The notes: generated by a model from the letters alone, not told the origin. Counted from the first letter of the stretch, positions 14,968 through 28,340 are shown. The stretch is DNA of 64,000 nt from Drosophila miranda (GCF_003369915.1 NC_046673.1:14678001-14742000); one strand, 5' to 3'. Translations and numbers: made by a program.

Positions 14968-17400
14968 GAGGCCCGACACTACTGGCAGCTGCTTCTCTTG
15001 TCTATAGCAATGCACTTTACTTAGCTCTTTATATATACTATATATGTACGTAGTATATAGGTATATAAATCACTTCTTTTGTTTTGTTTTTTGTTTAAGT
15101 TTTAAGCTAGTTTACAACGTAATGACAACCACAATTACATAGGGCAAAACAAAAGAAAGGAAACGAAAATGAAGATGAAAATGTTATCTCTAGCAGGCAC
15201 ACGGGCAAACCACACACAAAAAACAAACGAGAAACTTTCAATGTAACATATTTATCAAGCTAACTTATTGTATCCGCGTCTTGTGCGGAGGGATATACAT
15301 GTATCGTAGTTAATTGTAGCTGTCTTCAGACACAATTTGACAGTGGGCCTCAAACCCCAAGACCCCAAAACTTTCCATCTCCAGACGAAGCTGATGAATG
15401 ATGAATGATAAACGATGATGTAGACGTAAACAAAAACTACACTTGATATTACAAATTGATATCTAAGACGATATATGTATGATATACATATATGAGATAT
15501 ATATATATGTAAATGTTAAACTCAGGTGTTCTAATTATTCTAATTTTCCTTGCGTACTCAAGGCTCTTTCTCTCCAAGCAACCAACTAACTAGAACTAGA
15601 ACTAGACAGACTAGTGAAAGTAATCTAACGTATCTAACTCTCAATCATTCTACACGCAATTTTCGATCTATGACTATATCTTTTCGAATGCTAATGTAAC
15701 ATACGAGTGCAGGCATTTCTTGGATGAAAACTCTTGCTCTAATTTCCAAACTTTGTTTTGTAAATATTTCACTTTCACTCGCAAAATGAAGGGCGTCTCT
15801 GGATGAAAATAAATATGGAGCATAAGAAAAACGAATTGATATTTATATATGTAAAAATAGAAATCTAAATCTAAATATATTTTAACATATATTTAATACC
15901 TAGTGTTTATTTTTTAGCCTAAATATATACGGAATATGTTTAGAAATATGATATAGAAACTAGCTTACTTTATGAGGGCAACAATTTAACGCAAAATACC
16001 TTAAATCCAGAACATCAAACGAATAGAATCGTAAATTAAATATAATATATATATGTATACATCTCTATGTTTGTATTTAATTAAATCAAATAACACGTAG
16101 GCAATTGTTAAAGTAAACTAATTATACAAAGGCACGAGCGGTAAGAGTGGTAACATAATTTTCAAACAAAATGTAAAGGTTTTTATAATCTTAATCATCA
16201 GTAATAATTGTAATCGTAATCATAGGTCTAAGCAGCCCACACACACAAACGCATGGTAGGTGTTTTTGATTAGGATTTTTTTGTTCGTGCAGGTGATTTA
16301 AACAGACAACATTTAATTTCATTAAAAAATAATAGATCGCAACAATCGCAGAATAATAAAATATAAAATTAATAACAAAAAAAACAATTTTAGGGAAAGA
16401 TTAGATTAATCCAAAAGCATAAATTGAAAAGAAAATGAAGAAAATATCAACTGAAAAAACCACTAATTTTAATCGAAAGGTGAAATAATAAACTAAACGT
16501 AAAAACTAAATGTAAATTTTCAAAGTTGAAAAACGAGCTTTAAAAGAATAAATTTAAAAGAATCGATTAACAGAAAAAACACCAAACGTAATGATTTAAA
16601 CTAAAGAGGAATAAATCATCACAGTTTATGAAAATGGAGACACCAAATTGAATGAAAATATAACAAAATATAAATAAAAAACAAAGTTACAAATAAATGA
16701 CAAAACTAAAAAGTTAATTTCCAAAATATATTCTTTAAATGTTGTTATTACCCTTTTGATATTTGACAGCTAATTAGTAACTAAAAATAGTTAAAGATAA
16801 ATAATATCGAGAAAAAGCAAAAGAACCATACAGAAACACACAAATGTAAAAACCTTTAGAAAATAACTAGTAAAAAAATATTTAACATAAAAAAAAGAGA
16901 AATTAAGAATCCAAGAAAAGTGTAAATGACAACATTAAAAGATAGTAAAGGATGCAAAACACAAGTAAAATAAATAAAACTATTTAAATTAAATATTATA
17001 TATTGGTAGACTTTACACCATTTTTTTTTTTTGTTTAGATCAAATTCGAATTGAGGCGATTTAACACATGTGTATTATGATATATACACATATAGATTTA
17101 ATGATGCATGATTTATGTATGTGCATATGTATCCAAATGATATGATGATACGCTGATGGCATACATGAAGATGCAAATGGCAATATGTAAATGCATGACC
17201 ATGAACGGAGTGCATATATTCGCAGCTAATCGACTGCTGGAGGTTACAATTGTATTTGGATTAAAGCATAAGTTTAATAAAGATCTAATGATTAACTTAA
17301 TCCTGATACTCAGTAACTTAATACTGTTTTTGCCATAGGTTTGCTACCCATTGCATTGGCTCTCAATGGAGTATGGTATGGACATAGATTAGATAAATAT
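14968..17400 (+). other. Long AT-rich 3' UTR / downstream region of the mannosidase gene
   Basis: After the TAA the sequence is strongly AT-rich with repeated TGTAAATA-like and AATAAA elements, for example near 15807, 16977 and 17277. No open frame has codon bias. This fits a long 3' UTR with several possible poly(A) sites; the true end cannot be fixed by eye. Confidence 0.55.
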
Positions 17401-18936
17401 CGAGTGATAAAATTAAGTAAATTTAATATCACACCATAATTGTTAGGGCTATCGTTTTGGTATTTTGTACCGATAGTAAGAGCACAGTTTAAGAGAGATG
17501 CCTAGATGAAAATATCGTTAAAAGAGAACTCTCTGATGTACTTATTTGCCCTTAAGGAATCTTTGTCTTCTCTGGTTCAGAATCTCTGAAAGTGCAATCA
17601 TTTCTGGTTATGCAAACAAATGTTCGTTCTTTATCTCCACATTCAATGATAATTTATCAATTGCTTGTCTAACTTTAACTAACCCACAATCAATGGATCC
17701 GTTTGGAACACACGTACATGCTTATAAGGGGCAATCAAAGTTATTCGCGTGCTCAATTAATGAGCCGCCAACCCATATACGTACATAGATGATGTACAGT
17801 GTACGTATATAGTCAGTGCGTGCTTAAACTATATGTATGCTCAAGTGTGCGTATACTTAATGAACAAACTCCGCACAAAAGGCAAGCCACAAAGGAATAT
17901 GAGGTTAACAACATTCGCCTGGCATTCGAGAACCCGGAAAGAGAGTCCGGCAGACAGTCATTCACCCTGCCCCCCTATCCATTCCACGCCACTTTACACC
18001 ACTCCACTCAATTCCAACCAAACCTCTCTCCAACTGCCGTTCAAAGTCCAACTGTAAGCATCAACAGAGCTCTTTGAGTGGCAATGGGGTCCCGGAATGG
18101 AGAATGCCAAAACGGGAATGCAAACGGGAACAAAGCATGAACATAAAACGGAGCAAACGGACTGCATTAACACCACCCCGCCACCACCCACTATTCACGC
18201 CCACGCTACCCAAAGATTTGCAACAAAAATCGCTCGCACTAAGGCAAACAGATGGAGAGCGGACAGCACACCGGTCTCTCAATTGCCTCACTCTTTCGCT
18301 CGCTCTCTGGCTATCTTTGTGTTTTTCTTTGGTGTTGGGCTGTTGTTGCTCCTTTGTTGGCTAGACCAAGGCAAGGTGCAGTTCATGTAAGGTGATGCCA
18401 TGTTGCGAAGGTTTCCAATTAGTATTCAGTGCGTGGGCACACAGGAACCGGAGACAAGAGGTGGCAGAATGAATGGAGTATGGTAATCCCAACCTTATCA
18501 ACCACACACCTTGGACGAGCCCACCAAACCAGACCCGACTCCAAGCACAGCTGCCTGCCTGGTTCTCTCTGTATGCTTTTGTTGTCTGGCTGCTTCGCTA
18601 CCCTAGCGTTTCAGAGAGACAGAGAGAGAGAGAGTTTTGTTTGGTAGATTTTCCGGAAACCGCAGTTGTGCGCTCATGCGTTCAGGGTATCTGCAGGTCG
18701 ACTCCCGAAGCCGGGTGGTGCGCTGCGTTTCGTTTTTGTTTTGGTCGTTGATGCGAATGGCGGCGTCGCTTCGAGCAAACCGCACAGTTCGTTTCGAGTG
18801 TTCGAGGAGAGCGCCAGCAAAAACTCCAATAGAAGCAGCCACAGTGCACCCGGCTCCAACTGCATCTGAAGGAAACCCAACCCCTGATCTTCGACGGACA
18901 GTGTTTATTTTTTTTGCTAGTGCAAGTGCCAGCAGA
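17401..18936. other. Intergenic DNA and 5' region of the small-protein gene
   Basis: No coding exon is supported from 17401 to about 18600. A (GA)n run lies at 18617-18634. From about 18650 the base composition becomes GC-richer and merges into the likely 5' UTR of the 76-residue ORF. A pyrimidine tract with TTTTTTGCTAG ends at 18920, just before the ORF, and could be a splice acceptor for an upstream non-coding exon. Confidence 0.4.
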
Positions 18937-19167
18937 ATGCCCTTCCCCATCCATCCGCCCAAGCAGATGCCGTGCCCCCACTGGCAGCATTTCCCCATCA
19001 GCCCGGTGGACACCAAGGCCAATCCGTTCGATTCCATGGGAGGAGCCGCTGCCGCCGCCAATGGCTCCGCTGCGGTGAACAAACCACCGGAGCCAGTTTC
19101 CTATCGGTACTGTCTGCAGTGCAAGGCGAGCGGCAAGGAGGGGGGCAACAGCTCCGACCGGGACTAG
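18937..19167 (+). CDS. Hypothetical 76-residue protein, single coding exon
   Basis: I do not recognise this protein. The ORF starts MPFPIHPPKQMPCPHW and ends KASGKEGGNSSDRD. It is Pro-rich at the N terminus, has an Ala-rich middle (GGAAAAANGSAA) and a single CxxC (YRYCLQCK) near the C terminus. There is no signal peptide or membrane segment. Third positions are strongly G/C, as in the confirmed genes here and unlike the surrounding DNA, which argues for real coding. The start has a good context (GCAGAATGC). Downstream sequence runs to AATAAA near 19632, giving a compact transcript of about 0.7-1 kb. It sits between the mannosidase and the coiled-coil gene on the same strand. It could also be an exon of a longer transcript, because a possible acceptor (GCTAG, 18920) precedes it. 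Confidence 0.6.
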   Translation: MPFPIHPPKQMPCPHWQHFPISPVDTKANPFDSMGGAAAAANGSAAVNKPPEPVSYRYCLQCKASGKEGGNSSDRD

Positions 19168-19660
19168 CTGGAGGGCAATGCACCGGACCGGGTCGGCGCG
19201 GCGCGGCGCGGCTCACCTTCGAGCCACCCACAATCCACCATCCAACATCCACTGCTAACCACAATCCACCTTCAACGGCATCATAATCATCATCCACTTC
19301 AGACGCTCCCAATGTGACACTGGAGGAACGGAGGCAGCGCCCTCCGCTGCTGCTGGTTCTGCTCCTGCTTCTGAACTCGAAAGTTCTGCTCTGCTGAAGA
19401 CGACGCTGGCAGCGGTGTAGCGTCACTAGAAGTGCACTTGGGGAAACTTAATTAACAGAACAAATGGGAAAACTGAGTTTTTTTGTTCAAGCTTAAGCAG
19501 ATTGTTTTTTTGTTTCTATTTTTACTCGATTTGTGTGCCAATTTCCGCTTTAATTTAAGCATTTTGTATTTAGAGCTAAAGACTACAATTTATACGATTT
19601 TACACATATGTATGGATCTTAATAAGCACGAATAAAACGCACGACGCATTTAAAGCAAGA
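19168..19660 (+). other. Probable 3' UTR of the small-protein gene
   Basis: Sequence after the TAG is at first GC-rich (GGCGCGGCGCGG near 19195), then AT-rich. AATAAA lies at 19631-19636 followed by GCACGACGC. No open frame in it shows coding character. Confidence 0.45.
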
Positions 19661-21795
19661 GGAGATTGGGGGTCGAGACTTTTGATACTCTTGCTTATCC
19701 ATTGTTCCAAACATTTGCTAAAACATTTGATCCAATAATAGTGCTCTCCGAAAGGGTATCAAAACCAGTTCCACACGTAGCCACTGTGTGCTTGTGTGTG
19801 TGTTCTAGCTGTGCGGCACAGTTTTTGTTGTTTCTTCTTTTTTTAATTTTGGGCCTCAACTCTGACTTTGTTGTTTGTTTTCTTCTTCAGTTTCGCTCTC
19901 AGCCGATCGTTTCGTTTCTGTTTTTATCAATTTCTCAAGGTCAAACTGTACAAACAAAGGTGCGATAAGCAGGGGCGGACAGACCAGTGCGGCTTGAATT
20001 TTTTTTGGTCCGTTCTGGCACGTTCGTGCCGCTTCTTTGCCAGCGATGAGAGAGAGCCGATACGATCAACAAACGGCTGGAACGCGGTGGAGAGTAAAAA
20101 GAAAGCGAAAGCAAAGAAGAGCGCATAGGAACGTCTGGGTGGATAGGGTGGAGAGGAGAAAGGAGACTCCGGTTCCTTTTTTTAGCGCATGCATTATTTT
20201 GATTCCTTTTTATGGAGAATGTTCCTTGAGCCCCTACCTGTTCCATCTTAAAAAAGTGTGCCCTAAATATGTACGTACATAGATGAAAATTGCGTTAACA
20301 TACGATCGACTGTACGACATGTGTGTACCAGTCTGTACTATATATAAAGGCTTATCGCGTAATGAGAGAGACTGAGAGTCAACGAAAAAATCACACAATT
20401 TACACTCAAGCATTTCGTGTTCCTGCTTGTCCCCTCCCTTCAGCCGGGTTTGGTTTTCAATAACTAAAATCAGCTGCATATTAAATGTGACACATTTCAA
20501 TATTCAATTGATGGGTTAATATGTTGGGTATTTCTTACTTATTAATAATTCTACTCTTGCTTTTCAGACGTTCTTTATATATGAAGACATCGTTATCTGG
20601 GGGTGTGGGAAACGTGCCCCCAAAAACACACACACACCATCACTGACACATAAAGATATGAATGCAGAGGCAGACACTGTGTATGTGCAAACAAACATGT
20701 ACACGCAAACATTCGAATAGTAATATTGATATAAGATATTTACATATATTATTTCCTTCATATCCCTGTTCATGCGCCCAAAAGCTGGTAGAACTAATAG
20801 CAAAGAGTGGCTTTAGGGAACCAGTGCTACTCATTTCAAAGATTAATTGATCATATTTATTAGTTTGTGTACTAAACGAGAGTAAATAAATAGTAAATAG
20901 TTCTGCAGCATAATAAATGATCTTAAATCAGCTAGAATTCTATTTAGAAACGCAGAAATCAGTGAAAAACGCCTGTTGGGCGAAGACATTATTGTTACAC
21001 TGTATGTCTGCTGGTATCTCTGCGGTAATAAAGTGCTCGATCTTTCTCTCTTCTCTCTTTTGCTCGTTACTCTCCCACTCTCCATTTCCATCATCCTGTT
21101 CGAGTGGCAAACAAGCTGTTTGGCCGTTCATTGTGCTTTAGAAAAGCTTTTTTCGTTGGGCAGCTTGCAAAAAAAAAAAGCATGGCTCTCTTTTGCGCTG
21201 GCTGGCTGCCGTTCTTGCTCTCTTTCTCTCTATGGAAGCTCTTTTGCTGCTGCGGCCGTTCGTTCGTTCGCGTCATGTGCTCTAGGCACCACCGCTCCGT
21301 TTCGTTTTCGTTTGCGTTTGGGTTTCGGCTCCTCCGTCGCATCTTCATCTTCGTGCTAGAAAGAGGAGCCGCCAGCGCCACGGCACGCATCCACTCAAAA
21401 GACAGTGAGTGCGCCTAGCCGAGGCAGCAGCGAGGACATGGACATGGAAGCAGCCACAGTCGCATAGTCAAGCGCAGCAGCCACAGTCGCCAGCAATTGC
21501 AAGGGCTCCGCCTTCGAGAGGTCCGCCGCCCGAGAGTCCGAGTTGAGTTATTTTTTCATGTGTGTGTGTGTGTGTGAGTGTGAGTGTGTTCTACTCTGTT
21601 CTTTTCTGTTCTACACTGTTGTGCACTGCTGCTCTATTCTGTACTACTATGTTGTGCTCTGTGCTATTCTGTTCTATTCCCACGCACCAAAACGTGTCCT
21701 GATTTGTCCTGCTCCGGTTCTTGCGTGTTTTGTGTGTCTGTGTGTGTGTAGCGGTGCAGCCAGTGCCATAGCGTGGGAGCAGTGCGGGGAAAGCA
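19661..21795. other. Upstream region and 5' UTR of the coiled-coil gene
   Basis: No coding exon is seen. A TATA-like TATATATAAAGG lies at 20339-20350. From 21180 to 21540 the sequence is rich in CTCTTT and CGTTCG, then in CAGCAGCC, as is common in Drosophila 5' UTRs. A GTGTGTGAGTGTG run (21558-21590) and CTGTTCT runs follow. The promoter position is not resolved. Confidence 0.35.
20339..20348 (+). promoter_or_regulatory. TATA-box-like element
   Basis: TATATATAAA followed by GGC is a good TATA box match about 1.45 kb upstream of the first candidate coding exon (21796). No strong initiator was seen 25-35 bp downstream, so this is only a candidate. Confidence 0.2.
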
Positions 21796-21853
21796 ATGTT
21801 TGCAAGCAGCAGCAGCAGCACAGATGCAGTGGCAGCGACACCAGTATGTAACG
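21796..21853 (+). CDS. Alternative first coding exon A of the coiled-coil gene
   Basis: Reads MFASSSSSTDAVAATPVCN and ends in phase 1 at AACG|GTAAAG. A competing donor, CCA|GTATGT, lies ten bases upstream in phase 0. The phase-1 choice joins in frame to the phase 1-1 cassette exon at 24258 and, through it, to 28341. The Ser run comes from AGC repeats. Support is phase compatibility plus a reasonable start context (AGCAATG). Function unknown. Confidence 0.35.
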
Positions 21854-24257
21854 GTAAAGACTTAGAGTGCGACGTGTGCCAATTGTTCTGTCCCCCTCCC
21901 TCCCTCTCTCCCCGTTCTCGTACTTGTTTCACGATTATAATATGCCGTTTGTTTTTTTTTTGCTGCCTTTGCATTCGTCGTCTTCTTCTTTTGGCAGCTA
22001 CGTAATTGCGCTGCTGCTGTCGCTGCTTGTGCTGCTGTTGCTTTTTTTTCCAGTGTGTGTCTGAGTATCTGTGTGCGAGTGTGTTCTGGTGAATGCAAAA
22101 TTGCGCGAAGCAAAAACACATGCATATATGCACACATGTGCCGTAATGTACGGCTGTCAATAGAACAGGTTCTAATTAGTGTGCGTTAACGGTGCTTCCT
22201 GTGGTCGCAACAGGCCTTCCTCTCTCCTACAATGGGTGTGCATGTGTGTGTGAATGAGCTAGTCTTCTCTCTTTTATGTTGTTCTTTTGCATGTTCTTTC
22301 GTTCACTCCCATGCAAATGGGTGTGTGAGTGTGTTTGTGTGTGTGTGCAATAAAATTTCATAATGGTTGTTGTAGCAGATAAGCCAGGACACCCACCCCA
22401 CACCCCACACTACCGAAAATGTATTTCCAATAGGAAAAAGATACCCCCCAAAGAGGCGAACAGAACAGGAAATGAAGCGGAATCTGGTAACAAAAATAAA
22501 AACGAAACTCAACAAAAATCAACAACAATAAAATTGATAAAACTTTGAGGCCAAAAGTTCCCGTAAAAGGCCAAAAACTTTGCCAAATAAAGTGACCCAA
22601 ATTTATTGAAGGAGCCCGCCCGCCCCCGTGAACAGTTTCCACCTTTTTTTTGTAGAAGTTATTCAAAATTCTAAAGCTGAAACCTCCCCCATCCATTCTT
22701 AAGTGATTTCCAAAGTGTTCCTTACATCTTTGTAAATTTTTTATTTAATCTTTCCTTCCACGAAGCTGTTTTGTGGCAAACGATTCAAATAAAATAGACT
22801 TTTGTTTTAATTATTTAACCTTTCAGACTATATAGTGATATATTTTCATATTTTTGGCTGACAACCCCCAAACAAACAGCTTATAGCTTCCAGCTTTTTT
22901 CCTTTAAATATTCATAGCATTTGTTGTAGCATATGAGGCCCTATTGTCGAAACCGAAACACTTAGTTTTTTTCTTAATATTCATGTACATTTTGTTGCAA
23001 ATCCGTTGAGTTAAATCCGTGGAATTTTTTAAAATCTGGGTCCTTAAAACCATAAAACATGCCAACACATGCTGAAGAGGCCGTGTCCCCCCATTCCATA
23101 TGACGCTGAAGAGTCACGTTTTTGACCCATTTTCACATGCTTCAGGCCTCGGAGCATAAAAGCTGTGCCTCATCTCTGGGCGGCTTTTGGGCCTTGTCGG
23201 GGGAACGCGTATTAACCATTGAATCCACTTAACCCACGAGTGGGTCCTAGTAGCATTGCCAGGCTCTGTCTCTGATGTAATTCCATTTGATTTGCAATGG
23301 TTAACCAGATTCCTGCCTGCTACAACCACAGACATTCGGCATTTTGCGGTTTCTAGTGTATGCGGCCCATTCCCCGTGCCCCATGTCACATATGTGGCAT
23401 ATGCCGCCCATGTATGGCATGGGTGCTTGAGTATCCTGTGTGTGTGTGTGTGTGAGTGTGTGTAAGTGGTTGGTAGTACTTGCCGCATGAATATACAGTG
23501 GCAAGTCAGTAAGTTTGATAGCTTTTGGATGTGCTGTTGTTGCCTCAAATTTGCCAGAGAATACCACTTTAATTTGTTTGTCTTTCGGTTCTCTCTCGCC
23601 AGTTAACCCATTTGTGCCCCAGGCCAGGGTCCAAGACCAGACCAGACTAGACCAGCAGATCAAATCGTTCTAACCACAATCAAGCGAATAGAAACGAACC
23701 GCAACATAACGGAAGTCCAGTCATTGAAATGATTGATTGAGCGATTGATTGATTTCCCGATTAACCCGCAAAAGACACCTAACCTCACAAAAATTATCAC
23801 ATAGCCACAGCCGATGCCTGGACACGTGCTTGGACCTCTGGACTAACGCTCAACTGAAACATCGAGACGCAACACCAACAGACTCATTTACTGGTGAGTC
23901 TTTTTTGAGGGGTGTTTCGGAGTAGCCTTGAGGCGGTTTGATCATTGGACCAGTGAGCGAAGGCTTACTGACAGAAGATCTTCAGCGAGAGGTTCCATCT
24001 TCAACGAGAGGTTTTTTCACAAGATGAACTCCAGCGAGACAGTCTTTTGCGAGAGAATCTTTAGTAAGAAGATATTTAAGAAAAGGTGTGACATGGTAGA
24101 ACATCATCTATAATACCTTCTAGGGAACCAACGCTCTGAAAGACCTCTTTTGAACTTCCGAATGCTTACGCGTCTGGTCCACATGATCTTCAACGCTCTA
24201 CTCCTGCAACCTGAGAACCCAATAAAATGTATTATATGGCAAACTTTTTTTTTGCAG
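21854..24257 (+). other. Intron with a possible non-coding exon near 23891
   Basis: No coding sequence is evident. A strong donor (TTTACTG|GTGAGT) at 23891/23892 follows a stretch without long ORFs, which could be an alternative non-coding first exon. The end of the interval has a T-run and TTTTTGCAG, a very strong acceptor at 24257. Confidence 0.35.
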
Positions 24258-24344
24258 CAAGCCCATTGGTTGGGCCCCACACCAAACTGGCCCATCAATT
24301 TTGGTTCTCTTACCCGCCACCGGGCGCTGGCGGCGGTTCCTCAA
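24258..24344 (+). CDS. Probable 87-nt cassette exon of the coiled-coil gene
   Basis: It is flanked by a very strong acceptor (T-run then TTTGCAG) and a consensus donor (TCAA|GTGAGT). It is exactly 87 nt and symmetric in phase (1-1). Read in phase 1 it gives SPLVGPHTKLAHQFWFSY followed by PPPGAGGGSS. It has no ATG, so it must be internal. Including or skipping it would not shift the frame. I do not recognise the peptide. Confidence 0.45.
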
Positions 24345-25824
24345 GTGAGTTTTACGGTTTTCGCATGCGAGCGCAGAATTTTGGCCCCTTTCTACTACTA
24401 AATACTAAGAACTACTACTTCTCCTCCTCCTCCTCTAACCTGCTCCCCCATTTCATTTTTGTTGTTTGTCCATCGGTGTCTATGTAATTTGATTGATCGA
24501 TATATGAACGGCAAATCGTCCCATAGCCAATTGTCGCCCGCAGTCTCCTCCCCGACGGGCACTAGGTAATCCCCGCATGGGCAGCACTGAGCACCAGATG
24601 TGCTAAGCTGTTGATCTGTGTCCCGTAGCTTGGGAAGGGGACTGAAGCGAGTTGTCCCCCTATTCTGTTTCGAATTTTCGTTGGGTAACGAGTTTCTACT
24701 TGTTGTTTTTCCTTATTTCTTTTTTGATAATAGTGAATCACTGTATGACTTAGGCCATCCTATGAGTCCTCTCTATAAATCTTTGGTACTATCTGTAATT
24801 TCCATATCATATAATAACTACATAACATATAGTCTATATATCTGTACGTACGTATATGTCTGTATGTCTGTGTCCTTGTCTTGGTACGTTTATTGATAAG
24901 TGACTCCTCTCAAAACATACATATCTAAAAATATATATATGTATCTCTCTATATATTGTCGTGTATTACCTATGTAACCTAATCAGACATTAGCAGATGA
25001 TTTCCCCATTTCGTTTTGGCATTACTTAGGTAAATATGTTACCATGTATATCCCACTTATATGTATATCATTTGATTGTAGTTAGGAACTGATAGCTACA
25101 TATATAAAAAGTCCTCAAAATAACAAAACCCTAGAGTCAGAGCCACGAAACAAAAAGAGAGAGTTGTTTCGAGCTATTAAACGAGTAGATTGTGTAGCAG
25201 TACGTAAATATTGTAAGAACATTTTCTTATCAATGATTTCTATTGAGTTTTCTATGATTTTTCTTAGCTGCAGCTGTGGAAATTGTTAAGCAACAAATAA
25301 AACTAAAAAAAACAATGTTTTTTCAATGGGTTAAGCCAAGAAATGTTCGCTCAAGAGTCTTAAAGAAATATACAGTGATGCCCATCGCTGGTTCGTTTGG
25401 AGTAGTGATGCCCATCTCTGAATATTTCGCCAGATGGGCGGCACTCTTTTGTTGGCTTTCCCCGTGAAACGAGCTATACTTAAGATTTAGTTCCAATTCA
25501 AGTGCTAATAATTGAAGATTTGTGTTTTGTCTTTCTTTCTTTTGCTCTTCTTTGATTGTACCGTCTTTCAACACCACAACTATAACAACATCAACATCTC
25601 AACATCAACAAAAACAAAAATATATACAGTATAACAGTTGCAATTGTAAACGAATAAGGAATCAAAATATAATCAAAGCTAAAAAAACCAAATACAAAAG
25701 ACAAAAACAGCAGAGAACGAGAGAGATTCTTCGTAAACCAGGGCGATCGATCCCTTTCTCGCTTTCGCTCTCGCGCTCTCTATTTCTCTCTCTCTCTGAA
25801 ATCTGTTATCCATCTCTCTCTGTT

Positions 25825-25868
<44 letters not shown>

Positions 25869-26219
25869 GAATGAAACACACACACAAGACACTCAACGCA
25901 CTCACCTAACGGTATTATAACGGATACGAATTCGATTTCGATTCGGCTTTCGGGTCTGCGGTTTTCGCGTTACGCGCACGGTTTTTGAAAGTGCTCTCTC
26001 CATAGAGAATATATCAAATAAAACAAAAGAAAACGAATTGAAACGAAACGAAATGAAATGAAAGGCAAGGAAAATAACAGGAAAGAAATGAGAAAAAACC
26101 GTTAAGCTAAAAACACGAATATCCGTAAACCCACAAATAAACAACAACAACAGTAACAGTAACAAAGTACAACAGTTACAACAACAACAACATCAGACAC
26201 ACTTTGAGGTAAGGAAGTA

Positions 26220-26256
<37 letters not shown>

Positions 26257-27599
26257 GTCTCTGCCATCCCTCCTAGTTCCTACCTGCCCGTACCGCCATC
26301 ACTTTCTGTGTCTCTCTGTCTATCTGTGCCTTTATCTCTGGTCTTGTAGTTGTGTTGGCAACCCCTGCCCTGTCCTGCCCCGCCCCGTCCCGCCCTGCCC
26401 CGGCCCCGGCCCCGGCCCCGGCCCCGGCCACCGTACATACATATGCCCCTTAGTGTGAAACCCCTAGTTGAAAGCAAATTCCGTTATACCGTTGACTGTT
26501 CCGTTACGTACTCGTAGATTTGGTTTTCGTTTCACGTTCCACCATCTCTCTGTCTCTTTCTCGCTCTCGCTCTGCTTTCCGCTAATGTTTTCCTTGAGTT
26601 TTTCTAACATATTTTCCTACCTGGTTTCCCTTTCTGTTTCTGTTTCTGTTTTTGTTATAGTTTGTTTTTGTTTTTATCTTGTAGAAAATTTTAGTTGAAT
26701 GATAAGTCCCGCCGCCCCTTCCCCCCCCTCCAACCACCCCCTACCACGTACACGCCGAAGAAAAAAAAATTTAAAGAAAAAAAAAAACAAGAAACGAATG
26801 TTGTTTTGTGTGCGTGCACTGCTGAAACCCACTGTACGGGTACGGTGCGACGATGTGCCGTGTTTAACCGCAGATAAATCTGACAACGGGTGAACCGTTA
26901 AGCGGGTAAAACGGTTCAAGCGGGTTCTAGTCAAGGCTAACACGAGCCTGTGTGCCTGTGTATGTGTGCCTGTGGGTGTTAATGCCTTTGTGTGTGTGCG
27001 AGTGAGTGAGTGGTGGGTGGTGGCGCTACACTGAGCTCAACAAGTTTACCCCTCCAGCCTCCTCCTCCCTCTCCTCCTCCACCTCCACCCTCCATCCAGC
27101 TGCTGCTGCATGCTAACCTTGCTCATTGTGTGTGCGCACACTCTTGCAACCCACTGTGCATGCACTCAAATGTCGTATGCCGTATGCCGTATGCCGTATG
27201 CCGTATGTTGTCCATATGTTTGTGCGTGTGTGTGTGTGTGTGTGTGAGAGAATGTATATACTTACACGCGTTTGAAGCGGTTGAAGCGGTTAAACGGTAT
27301 GCTAACGGGTAAACGGTTTGGTTCTCCCAAAGCTTAATAATCGCCAGACGCAAGTCGCTGAAAAAAAAAACCAAAAAGAAAAAAAAACCAAGAAGAAAAA
27401 AAAAAAACACAAGAAAGACAAGACGCGACGCGACGAGAGGCAAGGCGACGCAGCGACGACTAATTGGGATAGTCCCCGTCCCGGCCCGGCCCGACCCGGC
27501 CGTGCGCCGTTTTTGTTCGGGTCAGTGTCGTTTGGGTCTTTGCCAGCGTCGTCTGGCCTGCCTGGCCTGGGGAGAACTGAGAACGGAACACGGAGAACC
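24345..27599 (+). other. Intron with long (CT)n and other simple repeats
   Basis: No exon is supported. A long (CT)n tract lies at 25829-25868, another at 26226-26262, a CCCCGG repeat at 26399-26428, and GTATGCC repeats at 27175-27205. AC-, GT- and A-rich runs are common. The region just before 27600 is GC-rich (CCCGGCCCGGCCC near 27480) and is likely the 5' UTR of alternative first exon B. Confidence 0.45.
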
Positions 27600-27672
27600 A
27601 TGTCGCCGCCGCGCAAGCTGAGCCGCTACCTGATGGCCGTACGCGGACGTGGCCAGAACCAGGAGACGGAGT
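27600..27672 (+). CDS. Alternative first coding exon B of the coiled-coil gene
   Basis: Starts at ACC-ATG, a good Drosophila start context, and reads MSPPRKLSRYLMAVRGRG then QNQETE. It ends in phase 1 at GAGT|GTAAGT, a perfect donor. It joins in frame to the phase-1 exon at 28341. Exons A and B both end in phase 1, which is what two alternative N termini of one gene would show. It is basic and Arg-rich, with no signal peptide. Confidence 0.55.
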
Positions 27673-28340
27673 GTAAGTAGAGATGCGATGTGATGTGGAA
27701 TATGCCACAGAACACACCAACTTCGTGCCAGGCGATTGATGTGCGTTGCGTGGCGTGGCGTGGTGTGGCGTGGCTGCTTGTGTGGTATTTGCTGCTTGTT
27801 GTGTTTGTTGCTTGCGTGCGTGCGTGGGGGCAGTGGCAGTGGCAGTGGCAGGGGCAGGGCCAGTGTGGTACACCAGTGTACCAGTGTCAGTGCAGCACGG
27901 ACATGGGCATGCTCTCGATGTTGTGGTGTTTGGCCTTGATATCCACCATATGTACATATTATATCCACGAAAATTCAGATGCTGTGATACTTTTGTGTGT
28001 GTAAACGCGAATGTAAATGCATATGTAAATGTAAATAGTGAATAGTGAATAGCCAGCATGCTGCTCGTTTCCCCCCATTTTTAGTAACTTTTTTTGGAGT
28101 AATTTTCTCTGCATGCCCTCGAAAAACGCTACGCTAAAAACATAAAATAACAGTAACAAATACCGTAACAAAAAACAATAACAAAAACTGTAAAGCCAAA
28201 TATTGAAATCAGCTTCAACATTCGACTCTCTCTCTCTCTCTCTCTCTGTCTCTCCCACTCTCTCTCTCTCTCTCTCTCTTTATCTCTCTTGCGCTCTCTC
28301 CCTCTCTCTCTCTCTCTATCTTTCTATATATATCCGACAG

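Noticed and set aside
21591-22160. 189-codon minus-strand ORF
   Set aside because: It is the antisense shadow of CAG/CTG-rich and CT-rich 5' UTR sequence on the + strand.
27460-28059. 199-codon minus-strand ORF rich in Thr, Ala and Pro
   Set aside because: Antisense to exon B and its GC-rich leader; repeats of GTGGCAGTGGCAG on the + strand create it.
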